This document shows positions 27,706 through 36,624 of a stretch of 64,000 nucleotides of DNA, piece after piece. The position numbers and the translations under genes are program-made. This stretch comes from Deltaproteobacteria bacterium (GTDB lineage: Bacteria > Desulfobacterota > Desulfobacteria > Desulfobacterales > Desulfosarcinaceae), in the NCBI GenBank assembly GCA_020444075.1, contig JAHLLR010000015.1, forward strand, positions 16,021-80,020. The letters run 5' to 3'. Every line of letters begins with the position of its first letter. The stretch's first letter is position 1. The notes beneath the pieces are model-generated. The model saw only the letters and a program-made list of their open reading frames with translations, was not told the DNA's origin and made no database searches.

Positions 27706-29172
27706 GTCGACTCTGAAAAAGCATTTATCTATCAGAAAACATTGGTAAAATAACACATTTTGTGCTATGTTATTTGCAAGATTTCAACCTTTTACCTACT
27801 CATTTCTTGCAAATTTCAGCCATGAAACCCAAGCAATCTGCACACAAAAACAGGCAAAGGGATCTGTTCCGACCTGAGCTCACGAAAATCATCGATCCCG
27901 GGCATGGGCTAGTAAAACTAGCCAAAGCGGTCAATTGGGATCGCATGGATGAGTTGTTCGGACAAACGTACTGCCCGGACAACGGTCGGCCAGGCGTCAG
28001 CACCCGGTTGATGGTATCGTTGCACTACCTGAAGTTTTCATTCAACCTCAGTGACGACGATGTCGTTTCCGGATGGGTGGAAAACCCCTACTGGCAGTAT
28101 CTTAGCGGAATGCAGTTTTTCGAGCACGATCCGCCGATCAATCCGTCGAGCATGTCCCGATGGCGCAAACGCATCGGCGAGGGCGGAGCCGAGGAACTGC
28201 TCAAAGAAACCATTGCCGCCGGGTTAACGATCAAAGCGGTCAAGCCCCACCAGCTCAAACGGGTCAACGTGGACACGACCGTACAGGAAAAAGACATTCG
28301 CTTTCCCACCGACGCCCGCTTGTATGATCGCGCCAGACGAAAATTGGTTGATGCCGCCAAACAGCATGGCATTGCGCTGCGCCAGAACTACAACCGCAAC
28401 GCCAAACATCTTTTAGCCCAGCAAAGTCGCTATGCGCATGCCCGCCAGATGAAACGGGCCAGACGGTGTACCCGGAAACTGAAAACCTATTTGGGCCGGG
28501 TGATCCGAGACATTGAAAGAAAATTCCCGCATCCGGACGAAGCGCTAAAATCACTTCTTGATATTGGCACCCGCATTTTCCATCAACAGCGCAAAGACAA
28601 GAACAAGATCTACAGTGTTCACGAGCCGGCGGTAGAATGCATCAGCAAGGGTAAAGCGCACAAGCGTTACGAGTTCGGCTGCAAAGTCAGTGTAGCGGCC
28701 ACCAGCCGTGGCGGTTGGTTCGTCGGTGCCAAGGCGGTTCACGGTAACCCTTATGACGGCCATACGTTAGAAGCGGCCCTCAAGCAGGTCGAACGAATTG
28801 GCCGTCCCCCCGAGCATGTGTTTGTGGACATGGGCTACCGCGGTCACGGATACACAGGCAAGGTTGATGTGCATGTCGACAAACGACGACGCGGAAGAAC
28901 AGCCAAGAGCTTGTGGCGCTGGATGAAGCGTCGGGCAGCCGTTGAGCCGGGCATCGGGCACCTGAAACAAGAACATCGAATGGATCGTTGTCGCCTCAAA
29001 GGAACCCTTGGCGACTGCATCAATGCCATCTTCAGTGCTGCCGGAATGAACTTCCGGAAGCTGCTGCGCTGGGCAGCAGATTTTTTGTTTCAGTTTTACT
29101 TCCGGCTCCTATTTTATCAAAGATCAGGGATCTTAACTGGCGTAGTCATAAAATGACTTTTTCAGGATCGAC
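27706..29172 (+). mobile_element. IS5-family insertion sequence, intact
   Basis: 1467 bp. Inverted ends GTCGACTCTGAAAAAG (left) and GTCGATCCTGAAAAAG (right, other strand) bound one transposase gene. TAGAAAA flanks both sides (27699-27705 and 29173-29179), a 7-bp target duplication. Joining the flanks restores an ordinary junction: the FMO stop codon, then AGAAAAGAG as ribosome binding site, then the thioesterase ATG. Confidence 0.85.
27822..29156 (+). CDS. IS5-family transposase
   Basis: 444 residues, uninterrupted. DDE transposase: LMVSLHYLKFSFNLSDDDVV, MQFFEHDPPINPSSMSRWRK (N-terminal DUF772-like region), KRVNVDTTVQEKDIRFPTD (first Asp), HVFVDMGYRGHGYTGK (second Asp) and VEPGIGHLKQEHRMDRCRLKG (Glu region). 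The start at 27822 (MKPKQSAHKNRQ) is preferred over an in-frame GTG 60 bases upstream. The intact frame and perfect flanking duplication suggest a recent insertion. Confidence 0.9.
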   Translation: MKPKQSAHKNRQRDLFRPELTKIIDPGHGLVKLAKAVNWDRMDELFGQTYCPDNGRPGVSTRLMVSLHYLKFSFNLSDDDVVSGWVENPYWQYLSGMQFFEHDPPINPSSMSRWRKRIGEGGAEELLKETIAAGLTIKAVKPHQLKRVNVDTTVQEKDIRFPTDARLYDRARRKLVDAAKQHGIALRQNYNRNAKHLLAQQSRYAHARQMKRARRCTRKLKTYLGRVIRDIERKFPHPDEALKSLLDIGTRIFHQQRKDKNKIYSVHEPAVECISKGKAHKRYEFGCKVSVAATSRGGWFVGAKAVHGNPYDGHTLEAALKQVERIGRPPEHVFVDMGYRGHGYTGKVDVHVDKRRRGRTAKSLWRWMKRRAAVEPGIGHLKQEHRMDRCRLKGTLGDCINAIFSAAGMNFRKLLRWAADFLFQFYFRLLFYQRSGILTGVVIK

Positions 29173-29188
29173 TAGAAAAGAGCATACG

Positions 29189-29998
29189 ATGATGCCAGAC
29201 ACCTCATTTTCAACAATGCTTGCCATGGTTGGCGATGCCTCCAAAGGAATCCGCCTTCAACTGCCGGAAGACTGGATGCAGGGACGGGCCGGATTCGGCG
29301 GACTGGTGGGTGCGCTGGCTTTGACGTCCATGAGAAGCCATGTCCCGCCGGCGCGAAAGGTGCGGAGCCTGCTGATCTCATTCGTAGGGCCGGTCGGACC
29401 GGGGGATTTTTCGATCCATGCCCGAGTGCTGCGATCAGGCAAGGCCGTCACCCATGTGGAAGCCAGGCTGGTTCAGCAGGAGGCGGTAAGGTGCGTGGTG
29501 ATGGGCAGCTTTGGCGGCGACCGGGACTCCGCCATCCGGATCGACCCGGCGCCGCGGCCGGAGATGGTAGGTCCGGCGGAGTCCCTCGAATTACCCTACC
29601 TTGATGGTCTGACACCGGCCTTCACGCGCCATTTTGCCTATCGGTGGGCACTGGGCGAATTGCCTTTTTCCGGCACGGGCGGTCGTGAAATCGGCGGGTG
29701 GATCCAGTTCCGCGAACGAACCGATTGCCTGACCGAAGAGTGGCTGGTGGCCCTGGCCGATGCCTGGCCCACGCCGGTGCTCGCCATGCTCACGGCCCCG
29801 GCGGCAGCCAGCACGTTGACCTGGGAGATGGGGTTCGTTCATCTGGACCGCCGGACCTGTGTGGAAGATGACTGGTGGTGCTACCGTTCGGTGGTGGACA
29901 GTGCAGAAAACGGCTATGTTCACGAACGGGGTGCCATCTGGGATCCTGAAGGAAGGCTGGCGGTCTACAGCCGTCAGACATCGACGGTATTTGCATAG
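29189..29998 (+). CDS. Acyl-CoA thioesterase-like protein (TesB-type double hot dog)
   Basis: 269 residues. QGRAGFGGLVGALALTSMRS is the N-terminal hot-dog helix, LLISFVGPVGPGDFSIHARV and VTHVEARLVQQE the beta sheet, and the second half holds WIQFRERTDC, TWEMGFVHLDR and YVHERGAIWDPEGRLAVYSR, typical of TesB-like thioesterases. It hydrolyses acyl thioesters. Before the IS insertion the ATG lay 17 bases from the FMO stop, so it was the last gene of the PKS operon and may release its product. It now depends on readthrough or a promoter within the IS. Confidence 0.82.
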   Translation: MMPDTSFSTMLAMVGDASKGIRLQLPEDWMQGRAGFGGLVGALALTSMRSHVPPARKVRSLLISFVGPVGPGDFSIHARVLRSGKAVTHVEARLVQQEAVRCVVMGSFGGDRDSAIRIDPAPRPEMVGPAESLELPYLDGLTPAFTRHFAYRWALGELPFSGTGGREIGGWIQFRERTDCLTEEWLVALADAWPTPVLAMLTAPAAASTLTWEMGFVHLDRRTCVEDDWWCYRSVVDSAENGYVHERGAIWDPEGRLAVYSRQTSTVFA

Positions 29999-30054
29999 AT
30001 CGGGCTCATCCCCAAATAACCCACTCCCCCTTTTCGGACCTCCGTCATCCGGCT

Positions 30055-30867
30055 TCAGACTTCTGAAAACCCATGCCGGAGAGCTAATTTTTGAAACATC
30101 TGGGTAAGCCCCGCACCCAATGAGAATATGGATCCGATGTCCAGGTTCTGGTCGGCGGTTGCATCGAAAAAGATATTCAGGGTGGATCCAAGGCCTTCGT
30201 CCGGACGCCAGTAGCAGATCATGAGGGGCACCTTGGGCAGTGGGTGGAGCACCACGGAGATATCCGATTGGAACTGCCGCGCCACCTGTCGGCCGCTGAA
30301 CAGGTGCACCACGTCGTCGAACAGATCGGTGTAGCTGTCCGCCACCTGCTGCATGGCTTCTTCGCACCGCTTTTGAAACAACGGGTAACGGTCCTTGCCG
30401 TTTTTCAGTTCCCGGAAGGAGACCCATTGACCGGAGGGATCAACGCCTTTCCCGTTGAGCACGTAATCGAAGAAGGGCGCCGCCACCCACGGGTTGACGT
30501 GGATATCCGAAGAAAGGTTGCCTTGCCCGTCGACGCTGAAATCCTTGCCCAGGATCTTCAGGGTCAGCCGGCCGTTTTGGCATCGTCCCCCGGTTCTTTC
30601 GGCAGCTGACATCAGATCGACGCCGGAGATCTTTTGCTTCATTGCCGCCAGGAATTCGTCCCGGTTCGCTTCGAGGGTGTTCAATTCAGTGGGATCTCCG
30701 GAAAAGCGCTCGATAATGGAAGGGTCCAGTTTCGGACACGCATCGATTTTCCGGTGGCCCTGAAACACCGCACCGGCAAAAGCCAGACAGGTTTTTTCAC
30801 CGCACTCCCTGCAGTTGGATTTGTCCAAGCGTTTAAATATTTCCATGGCATTTTTTGGTGCCGGCAT
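30055..30867 (-). CDS. Fe-S domain plus DUF3786 protein
   Basis: 270 residues. The N-terminus has DKSNCRECGEKTCLAFAGAV and DACPKLD: a CxxCxxxxC...C arrangement like the [4Fe-4S] domain of corrinoid/acetyl-CoA proteins. The rest is a DUF3786 domain (GKDFSVDGQGNLSSDIHVNP, ISVVLHPLPKVPLMICYWRP). Such proteins are common in anaerobes that carry acetyl-CoA or corrinoid metabolism; no reaction is established. It is convergent with the PKS operon and divergent from tesB. Confidence 0.78.
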   Translation of the reverse strand: MPAPKNAMEIFKRLDKSNCRECGEKTCLAFAGAVFQGHRKIDACPKLDPSIIERFSGDPTELNTLEANRDEFLAAMKQKISGVDLMSAAERTGGRCQNGRLTLKILGKDFSVDGQGNLSSDIHVNPWVAAPFFDYVLNGKGVDPSGQWVSFRELKNGKDRYPLFQKRCEEAMQQVADSYTDLFDDVVHLFSGRQVARQFQSDISVVLHPLPKVPLMICYWRPDEGLGSTLNIFFDATADQNLDIGSIFSLGAGLTQMFQKLALRHGFSEV

Positions 30868-31079
30868 GCGCGACCTCCCCGATGGCAGTTACAAATCGTC
30901 CTGGTTTTCAGGATCGCACTATAGCGACAACGGTGGAATTTGTCACCCCTTGACGAAAGGGTGGGGTCGCCGGGAAACGAAATGCGTGACAGGTGCCGCC
31001 AAAACGGCTAAAATAAAGGATGCAATCTGCTCTTGTTTTGCCTGTTGACCGCCGTACCATCCATATCGGGAGGACCATC

Positions 31080-31970
31080 ATGAGTGTCTGTGTCGAGGGA
31101 AATGTGCTTGAAGAACTGCTGAAGCTGCTGAAGCTGGAAAAGATCGAAGAGAACATTTTCCGCGGCCAGAGTCAGGATCTGGGTTTCGGCAACGTCTTCG
31201 GCGGTCAGGTGCTGGGCCAGGCGCTGTCCGCCGCTTCCCAGACCGTTCCCGACGGGCGGCAAGCCCACAGCCTGCACGGGTATTTCATGCGAGCCGGTGA
31301 TGCCAGAAAGCCCATCGCCTATACCGTGGACTGCATCCGGGACGGAAAAAGCTTCACCACACGGCGGGTGGTGGCGGTTCAGAAAGGTCGGGCAATTTTC
31401 TCCATGGCGGCTTCGTTCCAGATCGACGAACCGGGTTTCGACCACCAGGACGACATGCCTGATGTCCGGGGGCCGGACGGGCTTGAACCGGAAATGGAAA
31501 CCGCCCGCAAACTGGCCGACCACATTCCCCCGGGTATCCGTGAGAAGATCTTGTGTGAGAAACCCATCGAGATTCGCCACGTCAACCCGATCAATCCGTT
31601 CAAGCCGGAGAAAAGGGCCCCCCTCAAATATGTCTGGTTCCGGGCTATCGGCCCGCTGCCCGATGATATGGCTGTCCACCACTACCTTCTGGCTTACGCA
31701 TCGGATTTCAATCTGGTGGGCACCTCCCTGTATCCCCACGGACACACCTTCTGGGAACCGGAAATGCAGATGGCCAGCCTGGATCATGCCATGTGGTTTC
31801 ACCGGGATTTTCGCATGGACGACTGGCTGCTCTACGCGATGGAGAGCCCCAGCGCATCCCGTGCCAGAGGGCTCTCCATCGGCCGCATCTTCACGCAGGC
31901 CGGCCGGCTGGTGGCCACCGTGTCCCAGGAAGGGCTGATTCGCCACCGGCCGCAAAAAGATAGCCATTGA
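31080..31970 (+). CDS. tesB: Acyl-CoA thioesterase II
   Basis: 296 residues, close to E. coli TesB (286). GNVFGGQVLGQALSAASQTV is the first hot-dog helix, HSLHGYFMRAGDARKPIAYT the first sheet, FTTRRVVAVQKGRAIFSMAA and ASDFNLVGTSLYPHG the core, and SLDHAMWFHRDFRMDDWLLY the second catalytic region. It hydrolyses medium- and long-chain acyl-CoA. GGGAGG lies just before the ATG; an in-frame start 60 bases earlier is less likely. Not linked in an operon with the PKS thioesterase. Confidence 0.93.
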   Translation: MSVCVEGNVLEELLKLLKLEKIEENIFRGQSQDLGFGNVFGGQVLGQALSAASQTVPDGRQAHSLHGYFMRAGDARKPIAYTVDCIRDGKSFTTRRVVAVQKGRAIFSMAASFQIDEPGFDHQDDMPDVRGPDGLEPEMETARKLADHIPPGIREKILCEKPIEIRHVNPINPFKPEKRAPLKYVWFRAIGPLPDDMAVHHYLLAYASDFNLVGTSLYPHGHTFWEPEMQMASLDHAMWFHRDFRMDDWLLYAMESPSASRARGLSIGRIFTQAGRLVATVSQEGLIRHRPQKDSH

Positions 31971-32126
31971 CATAAGCGGTGGCGGTTTATGAGTTCAGAG
32001 AGATCGTGCTCTATCGGACAAAGGCCCATCCGGACGGACCGGGAGATCGTCCGGATTATTACATTTTCGATTAACTACTCCCTCCAGGGATAGGGCTGGG
32101 CGCCCGTCTCTGGAGGGTATATCGGC
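31971..32126. other. Convergent spacer with hairpin and possible tiny ORF
   Basis: CCCTCCAGGGA (32080-32090) pairs with TCTCTGGAGGG (32107-32117) with an inner GGGC/GCCC, a hairpin between converging genes and probably a transcript end. A 31-codon frame from GTG 31979 to 32074 (VAVYEFREIVLYRT...) is intriguing but has no clear ribosome binding site. Confidence 0.4.
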
Positions 32127-32957
32127 TTATTGGGCGGCTGCCGTGGCTTCCGGTATGGGCGGCACCAGCAGTGACGGATCCAGGCGGGTCTCAAACCAGT
32201 TCATTCCCCAGTGCAGGTGGGGGCCGGTGACGCGGCCGGTGGCGCCGACCTGGGCGATGACATCCCCCTGTCTGACCCGTTGCCCCTCTTCCACCAGTAT
32301 CTTATGCAGGTGCATAAAGACGGTGGAAAGACCATGGCCATGGTCGACGATCAGGGTGCCACCGGAGTAAAACATGTCGTCATGGGCCAGGCTGACCACG
32401 CCGTCAGCCGGCGCTTTGACCGGTGTACCGGTGGGAGCGGCAATATCCACCCCGTAATGGGGCCTTTTGGGCTTGCCGTTCAGGATCCGCTGGCTGCCGT
32501 AAACACCACTGATCCTTCCGGATACCGGCCAGATGAACGGCTGCAAAAAATCGGTCCTGGGGTCGTCCTTTTTGCGGACTGCTTTTACCAGCGCGATGTC
32601 TTTGCGGATTCGCTTAAGGTCTTCGGCCGAAGGACTGACTTTACGCGGCGGCAATCCATCGATGCGCTGGATTTTATAGGACCGTTTTTCGATGCGCACC
32701 GGATGTTTTTCAACCGTGCCGGAGGGGAGACGAAGCTCGATCACCGCTTCCGGTTCCGCATCTCTAGAAAATCCGATAACAAATAAGCCTTCTGGTGAAA
32801 CCCGCACGGCTTTTCCATGGAAAAAGACGGTAGTTGCAGGCTCGACCTTGCCGATGGCCATGCCGCCTTGAACGAGATGCCCCTCCAGTGTGAATGCCTG
32901 GGCTGAAAAGGGCAGGCAAAGCACGGCCAGGAATGCCCCGATAATCATGCGCTGCAT
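32127..32957 (-). CDS. Periplasmic M23 (LytM-type) peptidase
   Basis: 276 residues with a signal peptide (MIIGAFLAVLCLPFSAQAF). An N-terminal beta domain (residues 25-130) precedes the M23 domain with its zinc ligands: HYGVDIAAP (His, Asp), VFMHLHKILVEEGQ, and GPHLHWGMNW (HxH). M23 enzymes cleave peptidoglycan cross-bridges; members with a single domain of this type often have lytic or scaffolding roles. WPVSGRISGVYGSQRILNG is the usual entry to the domain. It is divergent from the aldo/keto reductase gene. Confidence 0.9.
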   Translation of the reverse strand: MQRMIIGAFLAVLCLPFSAQAFTLEGHLVQGGMAIGKVEPATTVFFHGKAVRVSPEGLFVIGFSRDAEPEAVIELRLPSGTVEKHPVRIEKRSYKIQRIDGLPPRKVSPSAEDLKRIRKDIALVKAVRKKDDPRTDFLQPFIWPVSGRISGVYGSQRILNGKPKRPHYGVDIAAPTGTPVKAPADGVVSLAHDDMFYSGGTLIVDHGHGLSTVFMHLHKILVEEGQRVRQGDVIAQVGATGRVTGPHLHWGMNWFETRLDPSLLVPPIPEATAAAQ

Positions 32958-33100
32958 AAGCTGCCTGTGTTACCTCCAACAAAAAAGTTTACTTTTTATG
33001 AGCCGACGGTCGCTATCATACACGGGTTGTGGATAAGATGGAAGGCCTGACCCAAAACGGGAAGTGCCGATTGACTGAACCGCGATATCGGAGAGAATTG

Positions 33101-34087
33101 ATGCAAAAACGCCGGTTGGGGAAAAATCATCTTGAGGTGTCCGCCATCGGCCTGGGGTGCTGGGGCATGTCCCACGCCTATGGGCCGGCCGATGAAAAAG
33201 AGTCGCTGGCCACGTTGGAAAGTGCCCTGGATCTGGGGATCACCTTTATCGACACCGCCGATGTATATGGCGACGGACACAATGAAAACCTGATTGCCGG
33301 CGTACTGAAAAACCGTCGCAGGGAAGTGGTAATCGCCACCAAGTTTGGATTTGTAGGAGACGAACACGGTGCGGTGGGCGTCTGTGGCCGACCCGAATAT
33401 GTTGCCGCAGCTTGTGAAAAAAGTCTGCAACGGTTAGGTATCGATGTCATCGATCTGTACTACTTGCACCGCCTGGATCCCCTGGTGCCCATCGAAGAGA
33501 CGGTGGGGGCCATGGCCGATCTGGTGGCCAGAGGAAAAATCCGTTTCATCGGCCTTTCGGAAGTCTCTGCAGGCACGCTGCGCCGGGCCCACGCCGTTCA
33601 TCCGGTCACTGCCCTGCAGTCTGAATACAGCCTCTGGCACCGGGATGTGGAAAAAACAATCCTGCCGGCCTGCCGGGATTTGGGGATCTCCCTGGTCCCC
33701 TATTGCCCCTTGGGCCGGGGATATCTCACCGGCACGGTAAACCCTGAGAAGACGTTTGCAAAAGAAGATTATCGCCGGAATATCCCCCGCTTCGACGCCG
33801 AATCCATGAATCTCAACCAGCACCTGATAGACCGGTTGATCCACCTGTCGCGGACCAGCGGCCATACGCCGGCACAACTGGCCCTGGCCTGGCTGCTGGA
33901 AAGGGATTTGTCCATCGTCCCCATTCCGGGCATGAAGCGCAGAAGACACCTCAGGGAAAATGTAACGGCCACGTCAATCCGGCTTTCACCGGAAATGATC
34001 AAGACCTTGGATGCGCTGGGAGAGCAGGTGGCCGGCGCACGGCACAATGCGGACAACCTGCAGTTTGTGGACAAGGAAAATGGCTAA
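33101..34087 (+). CDS. Aldo/keto reductase
   Basis: 328 residues. The catalytic tetrad can be placed: Asp and Tyr in FIDTADVYGDGHNE, Lys in VVIATKFGF and His in YYLHRLD. GLGCWGMSHAYGPADEKES at the N-terminus and LVPYCPLGRGYLTG and VPIPGMKRRRHLREN at the NADPH-binding C-terminus place it with the AKR13/YajO-like group. GGAGAG precedes the ATG at 33101; the frame is open for 24 more codons upstream without a good start. Substrate not predictable. Confidence 0.92.
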   Translation: MQKRRLGKNHLEVSAIGLGCWGMSHAYGPADEKESLATLESALDLGITFIDTADVYGDGHNENLIAGVLKNRRREVVIATKFGFVGDEHGAVGVCGRPEYVAAACEKSLQRLGIDVIDLYYLHRLDPLVPIEETVGAMADLVARGKIRFIGLSEVSAGTLRRAHAVHPVTALQSEYSLWHRDVEKTILPACRDLGISLVPYCPLGRGYLTGTVNPEKTFAKEDYRRNIPRFDAESMNLNQHLIDRLIHLSRTSGHTPAQLALAWLLERDLSIVPIPGMKRRRHLRENVTATSIRLSPEMIKTLDALGEQVAGARHNADNLQFVDKENG

Positions 34088-34114
34088 GGTTGAAATTAAC
34101 CAATAACAAGAATT

Positions 34115-34225
34115 CAGAAGTCAGGAGTCAGAATTCAGAATGGCGCTGTTGTCGCTTCGCTCCCGCGTATTTTAAATATAACGCAGCCGAAGGCAACCTC
34201 CTGACTCCTTGCTCCTGACTCCCTC
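34115..34225. repeat. Inverted arrangement of GTCAGGAGTCAG-type short repeats
   Basis: AGTCAGGAGTCAGAATTCAG on the left is answered by CTCCTGACTCCTTGCTCCTG on the right, around a GC-rich middle. The AGTCAGG/CCTGACT heptamer is repeated on both sides. It can fold into a long imperfect hairpin and lies between converging genes. No coding potential. Confidence 0.5.
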
Positions 34226-34238
34226 AACCCCTTCAACC

Positions 34239-35153
34239 TCAGTTTGCTTGTTCAAGCCGTTTCTCCCGTTTCATCGTATTGGCCTTGAAACGGTTCAGAG
34301 CCACCGCGCTGCCCAGGATCAAAAACCCGCCGACCCAGAAGCGCCAGGATGCCGGATCTCCCAGAAAGGCGATACCCACAATGGCGGTGAAGATCACCTC
34401 GCTGGACATGAATACGCCCCCCTCCCACCCCCGGCAGTAGAAAAAGCCCTGGTTCATCAAAAGCTGCGCGGTCACCGAGACAAAAACGATGCCCAATACC
34501 ATGGCCCACTCCGTTCCCGTTGATGGAATCAGCGGAGCCATGGCAAACTGGGGAAGGGTCACCAGCATGCCCATGGTGCAAAAGTAGAGATAGATGATCA
34601 CCGGGCCGTTTTTTTCACGAAGGGTCCTGATCAGCGTCACGGTGAGACCGGCGAAGGCGGCGCCGGACAGGGCCATAAACTGGCCGAATAAATTCCCGTC
34701 CAGGCTGAAGTCGAAAAGCACGGCAATGCCGATGACCACGACGGCGATGCAGGCGATTTCCGCCCTGGAAATGCGTTCGCCGTAAATCAGGTAGGAGAAG
34801 ACGGCGGAAAAGGCCGGATAGGCGTAGAAGATCACCAGGGCGGTTGATACCGGAAGCAGGCGGATGGCGGTGACGATGGAAAGAAACGCCGCTGAACCGG
34901 TCAGTCCCCTGATGATCAGCAGCCGGATATTATGACCCCGATAGGGGTTGCCCTGCCGACCGAAAACCAGGAGCAGCACCGCGGCCCCACCAAAAAACCG
35001 ATACCATCCGATGTGCCAGATGGTGAAAGCCGGACCAATCAGTTTAACCAGCAGGTTAAGCATGGTGAACAATAATGCGGCGGCAAGCATAAACAGCGGC
35101 CCGGCAACGGCGGCATCCAGGTTGACCTGCTGCGGGTTGTTGGGTTGCGGCAT
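34239..35153 (-). CDS. EamA/DMT-family transporter
   Basis: 304 residues with ten hydrophobic segments in two EamA repeats. FMLAAALLFTMLNLLVKLIG starts the first, LSGAAFAGLTVTLIRTL the second, and ALVIFYAYPAFSAVFSYLIY and MNQGFFYCRGWEGGVFMSSE are the conserved helix 4 and 9 regions. Inner-membrane metabolite transporter of unknown substrate, similar in type but not closely similar in sequence to the one at 9999. The C-terminus is basic (KREKRLEQAN). Confidence 0.88.
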   Translation of the reverse strand: MPQPNNPQQVNLDAAVAGPLFMLAAALLFTMLNLLVKLIGPAFTIWHIGWYRFFGGAAVLLLVFGRQGNPYRGHNIRLLIIRGLTGSAAFLSIVTAIRLLPVSTALVIFYAYPAFSAVFSYLIYGERISRAEIACIAVVVIGIAVLFDFSLDGNLFGQFMALSGAAFAGLTVTLIRTLREKNGPVIIYLYFCTMGMLVTLPQFAMAPLIPSTGTEWAMVLGIVFVSVTAQLLMNQGFFYCRGWEGGVFMSSEVIFTAIVGIAFLGDPASWRFWVGGFLILGSAVALNRFKANTMKREKRLEQAN

Positions 35154-35282
35154 CGGAAGGCCTTTTTTGTGCGGATTGACTTTACACGGGTCTATTATGG
35201 CAGTTCGGAAAAAGTCTCAACACCAAACATAAAAGGATCGGCAAATTAAGGGAGTGAGGAATTCGAAATGATGGAATCCCCG

Positions 35283-36125
35283 TTATGGATGATTCTCCGG
35301 TTTTCCTCTGGAACCGGTCGTCAACGGCTTCAGGCTGGTGGGCAGCAGCATGGGTACCGTTTTCTGGTATGACCGGTAGGCCTCACCGAAACAGCCGACC
35401 AGATCCCGCTCCTCCATGGTGGCGCCGATGACAATCCAGATGGTCCAGAGTCCATTGTGCAGCAGCCGGTCCATCGTGAATATCGGACACGACCAGATAA
35501 TCATCAGGCTGAACAGGTAGAGGGGATGACGCACCCAGCGGTAAGGGCCGCGAATGGTAAAAGGCGTGCTGGCCGGCTTTTCCCTGTCGAACGCCCGCAA
35601 AGCCGGTTTAACCCCCAGGGCGTCGAAATCACCTAAGGATCGTGAGCCCCACCAGGCGCCGGTGCCGGCTGCCAGAAGGACCATCAGCATCGCCCATCGG
35701 ACGGGTCCTGTCGGAGTCCACAGCGCCGATCCCACCGGTTGCCACAGAACGGTCAGCAGCAGGAGGAAGGTGCCGGAAGCCGCCGCGTACAGGGCGCCGT
35801 GAAAATCCGCGCGAACAGTCCGTGTCAGCCACAGACGAAATCCGCGCCGGACCATGATGCTGTGCTGGATGAAGAAAAGCAGGCACAATTGCGTGTCCAG
35901 CAGCAGGCGGCCGGCCAGGCCGAGTCCAACGTTAAATGAAAGCAGTGGTCCCATCACCAGAAAGGCCAGCCAGGCCAGCATACCGCCGCCGCCGAGAACA
36001 TAGGCTGCCGCCACCAGGAGGAAAGCGCCCGGTTTTTGGGATATCATCTGCCCGCGGGGACCATGCATGGCCTGGGCGCTGTCGACGTCCGCCAGTTTAC
36101 AGGTGGTTTTGTCATCCTGTGGCAT
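35283..36125 (-). CDS. Membrane methyltransferase-like protein (ICMT/NnrU type)
   Basis: 280 residues with five or six membrane segments. RGPYRWVRHPLYLFSLMIIW followed by EERDLVGCFGEAYRSYQKTV is the conserved C-terminal signature of isoprenylcysteine/phospholipid methyltransferase-like integral membrane proteins, which use S-adenosylmethionine; FFIQHSIMVRRGFRLWL is the NnrU-like N-terminal part. Start 36125 (MPQDDKT) has GAGGAA upstream; an ATG at 36155 has no such site. Substrate unknown. Confidence 0.78.
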   Translation of the reverse strand: MPQDDKTTCKLADVDSAQAMHGPRGQMISQKPGAFLLVAAAYVLGGGGMLAWLAFLVMGPLLSFNVGLGLAGRLLLDTQLCLLFFIQHSIMVRRGFRLWLTRTVRADFHGALYAAASGTFLLLLTVLWQPVGSALWTPTGPVRWAMLMVLLAAGTGAWWGSRSLGDFDALGVKPALRAFDREKPASTPFTIRGPYRWVRHPLYLFSLMIIWSCPIFTMDRLLHNGLWTIWIVIGATMEERDLVGCFGEAYRSYQKTVPMLLPTSLKPLTTGSRGKPENHP

Positions 36126-36211
36126 GTTGGCGTTCCTCGGTTCGCGTGCATCCATAAATAGCCTTGATCTGAGTCACCGTCCACCAGTTCTAATGGACAA
36201 TTGTTGATGGT

Positions 36212-36278
36212 GTAGGAGCGGCTTCCAGCCGCGATAGGTGCAACCCATCCTAAAATCGCGGCTGGAAGCCGCTCCTAC
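36212..36278. repeat. 24-bp perfect inverted repeat (REP-like)
   Basis: GTAGGAGCGGCTTCCAGCCG continues to a 24-base arm and returns as its exact complement after a 19-base loop. It lies in the spacer between divergent genes. From memory, sequences of this type (GTAGGAGCGGCTTCCAGCCGC) are common extragenic palindromes in proteobacteria. It may be a mobile REP unit. Confidence 0.75.
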
Positions 36279-36624
36279 GAAGTTGGAATCCCTCAATCTA
36301 TATTACTCAGATAATAAGGCCGGAAGAACCGACCATCAAATTAAAAATGATTCATCCAGATCTTTTCATGGCCGATATCTTGTGGCATGATAGTTAGTGC
36401 CCATCCAAAAAGGGTTATTTTGCCGGATCTCTGTGTTATGCTCAAAATTTTATCCTCGGAATATCAACTATATGCCTGTGGTAAAATTTTTCGCAGGCCT
36501 TGATCTCAAGCAAAATTCTACCTTTCTGGAAAGACACTATTTAGATTCATCACTCATGGCCAACCATTACCATTTCGACAGAACAACCCGGCACCAAATC
36601 AATGACCCGCAAAGGAGCGCTGCA
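36279..36624. other. Spacer before the MFS gene
   Basis: The frame of the MFS gene is open upstream to 36397, but this extension contains no ribosome binding site and reads as non-membrane sequence, so it is treated as leader. AAAGGAG at about 36612 is the site for the start at 36625. No sigma-54 or clear sigma-70 promoter was recognised. Confidence 0.4.
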
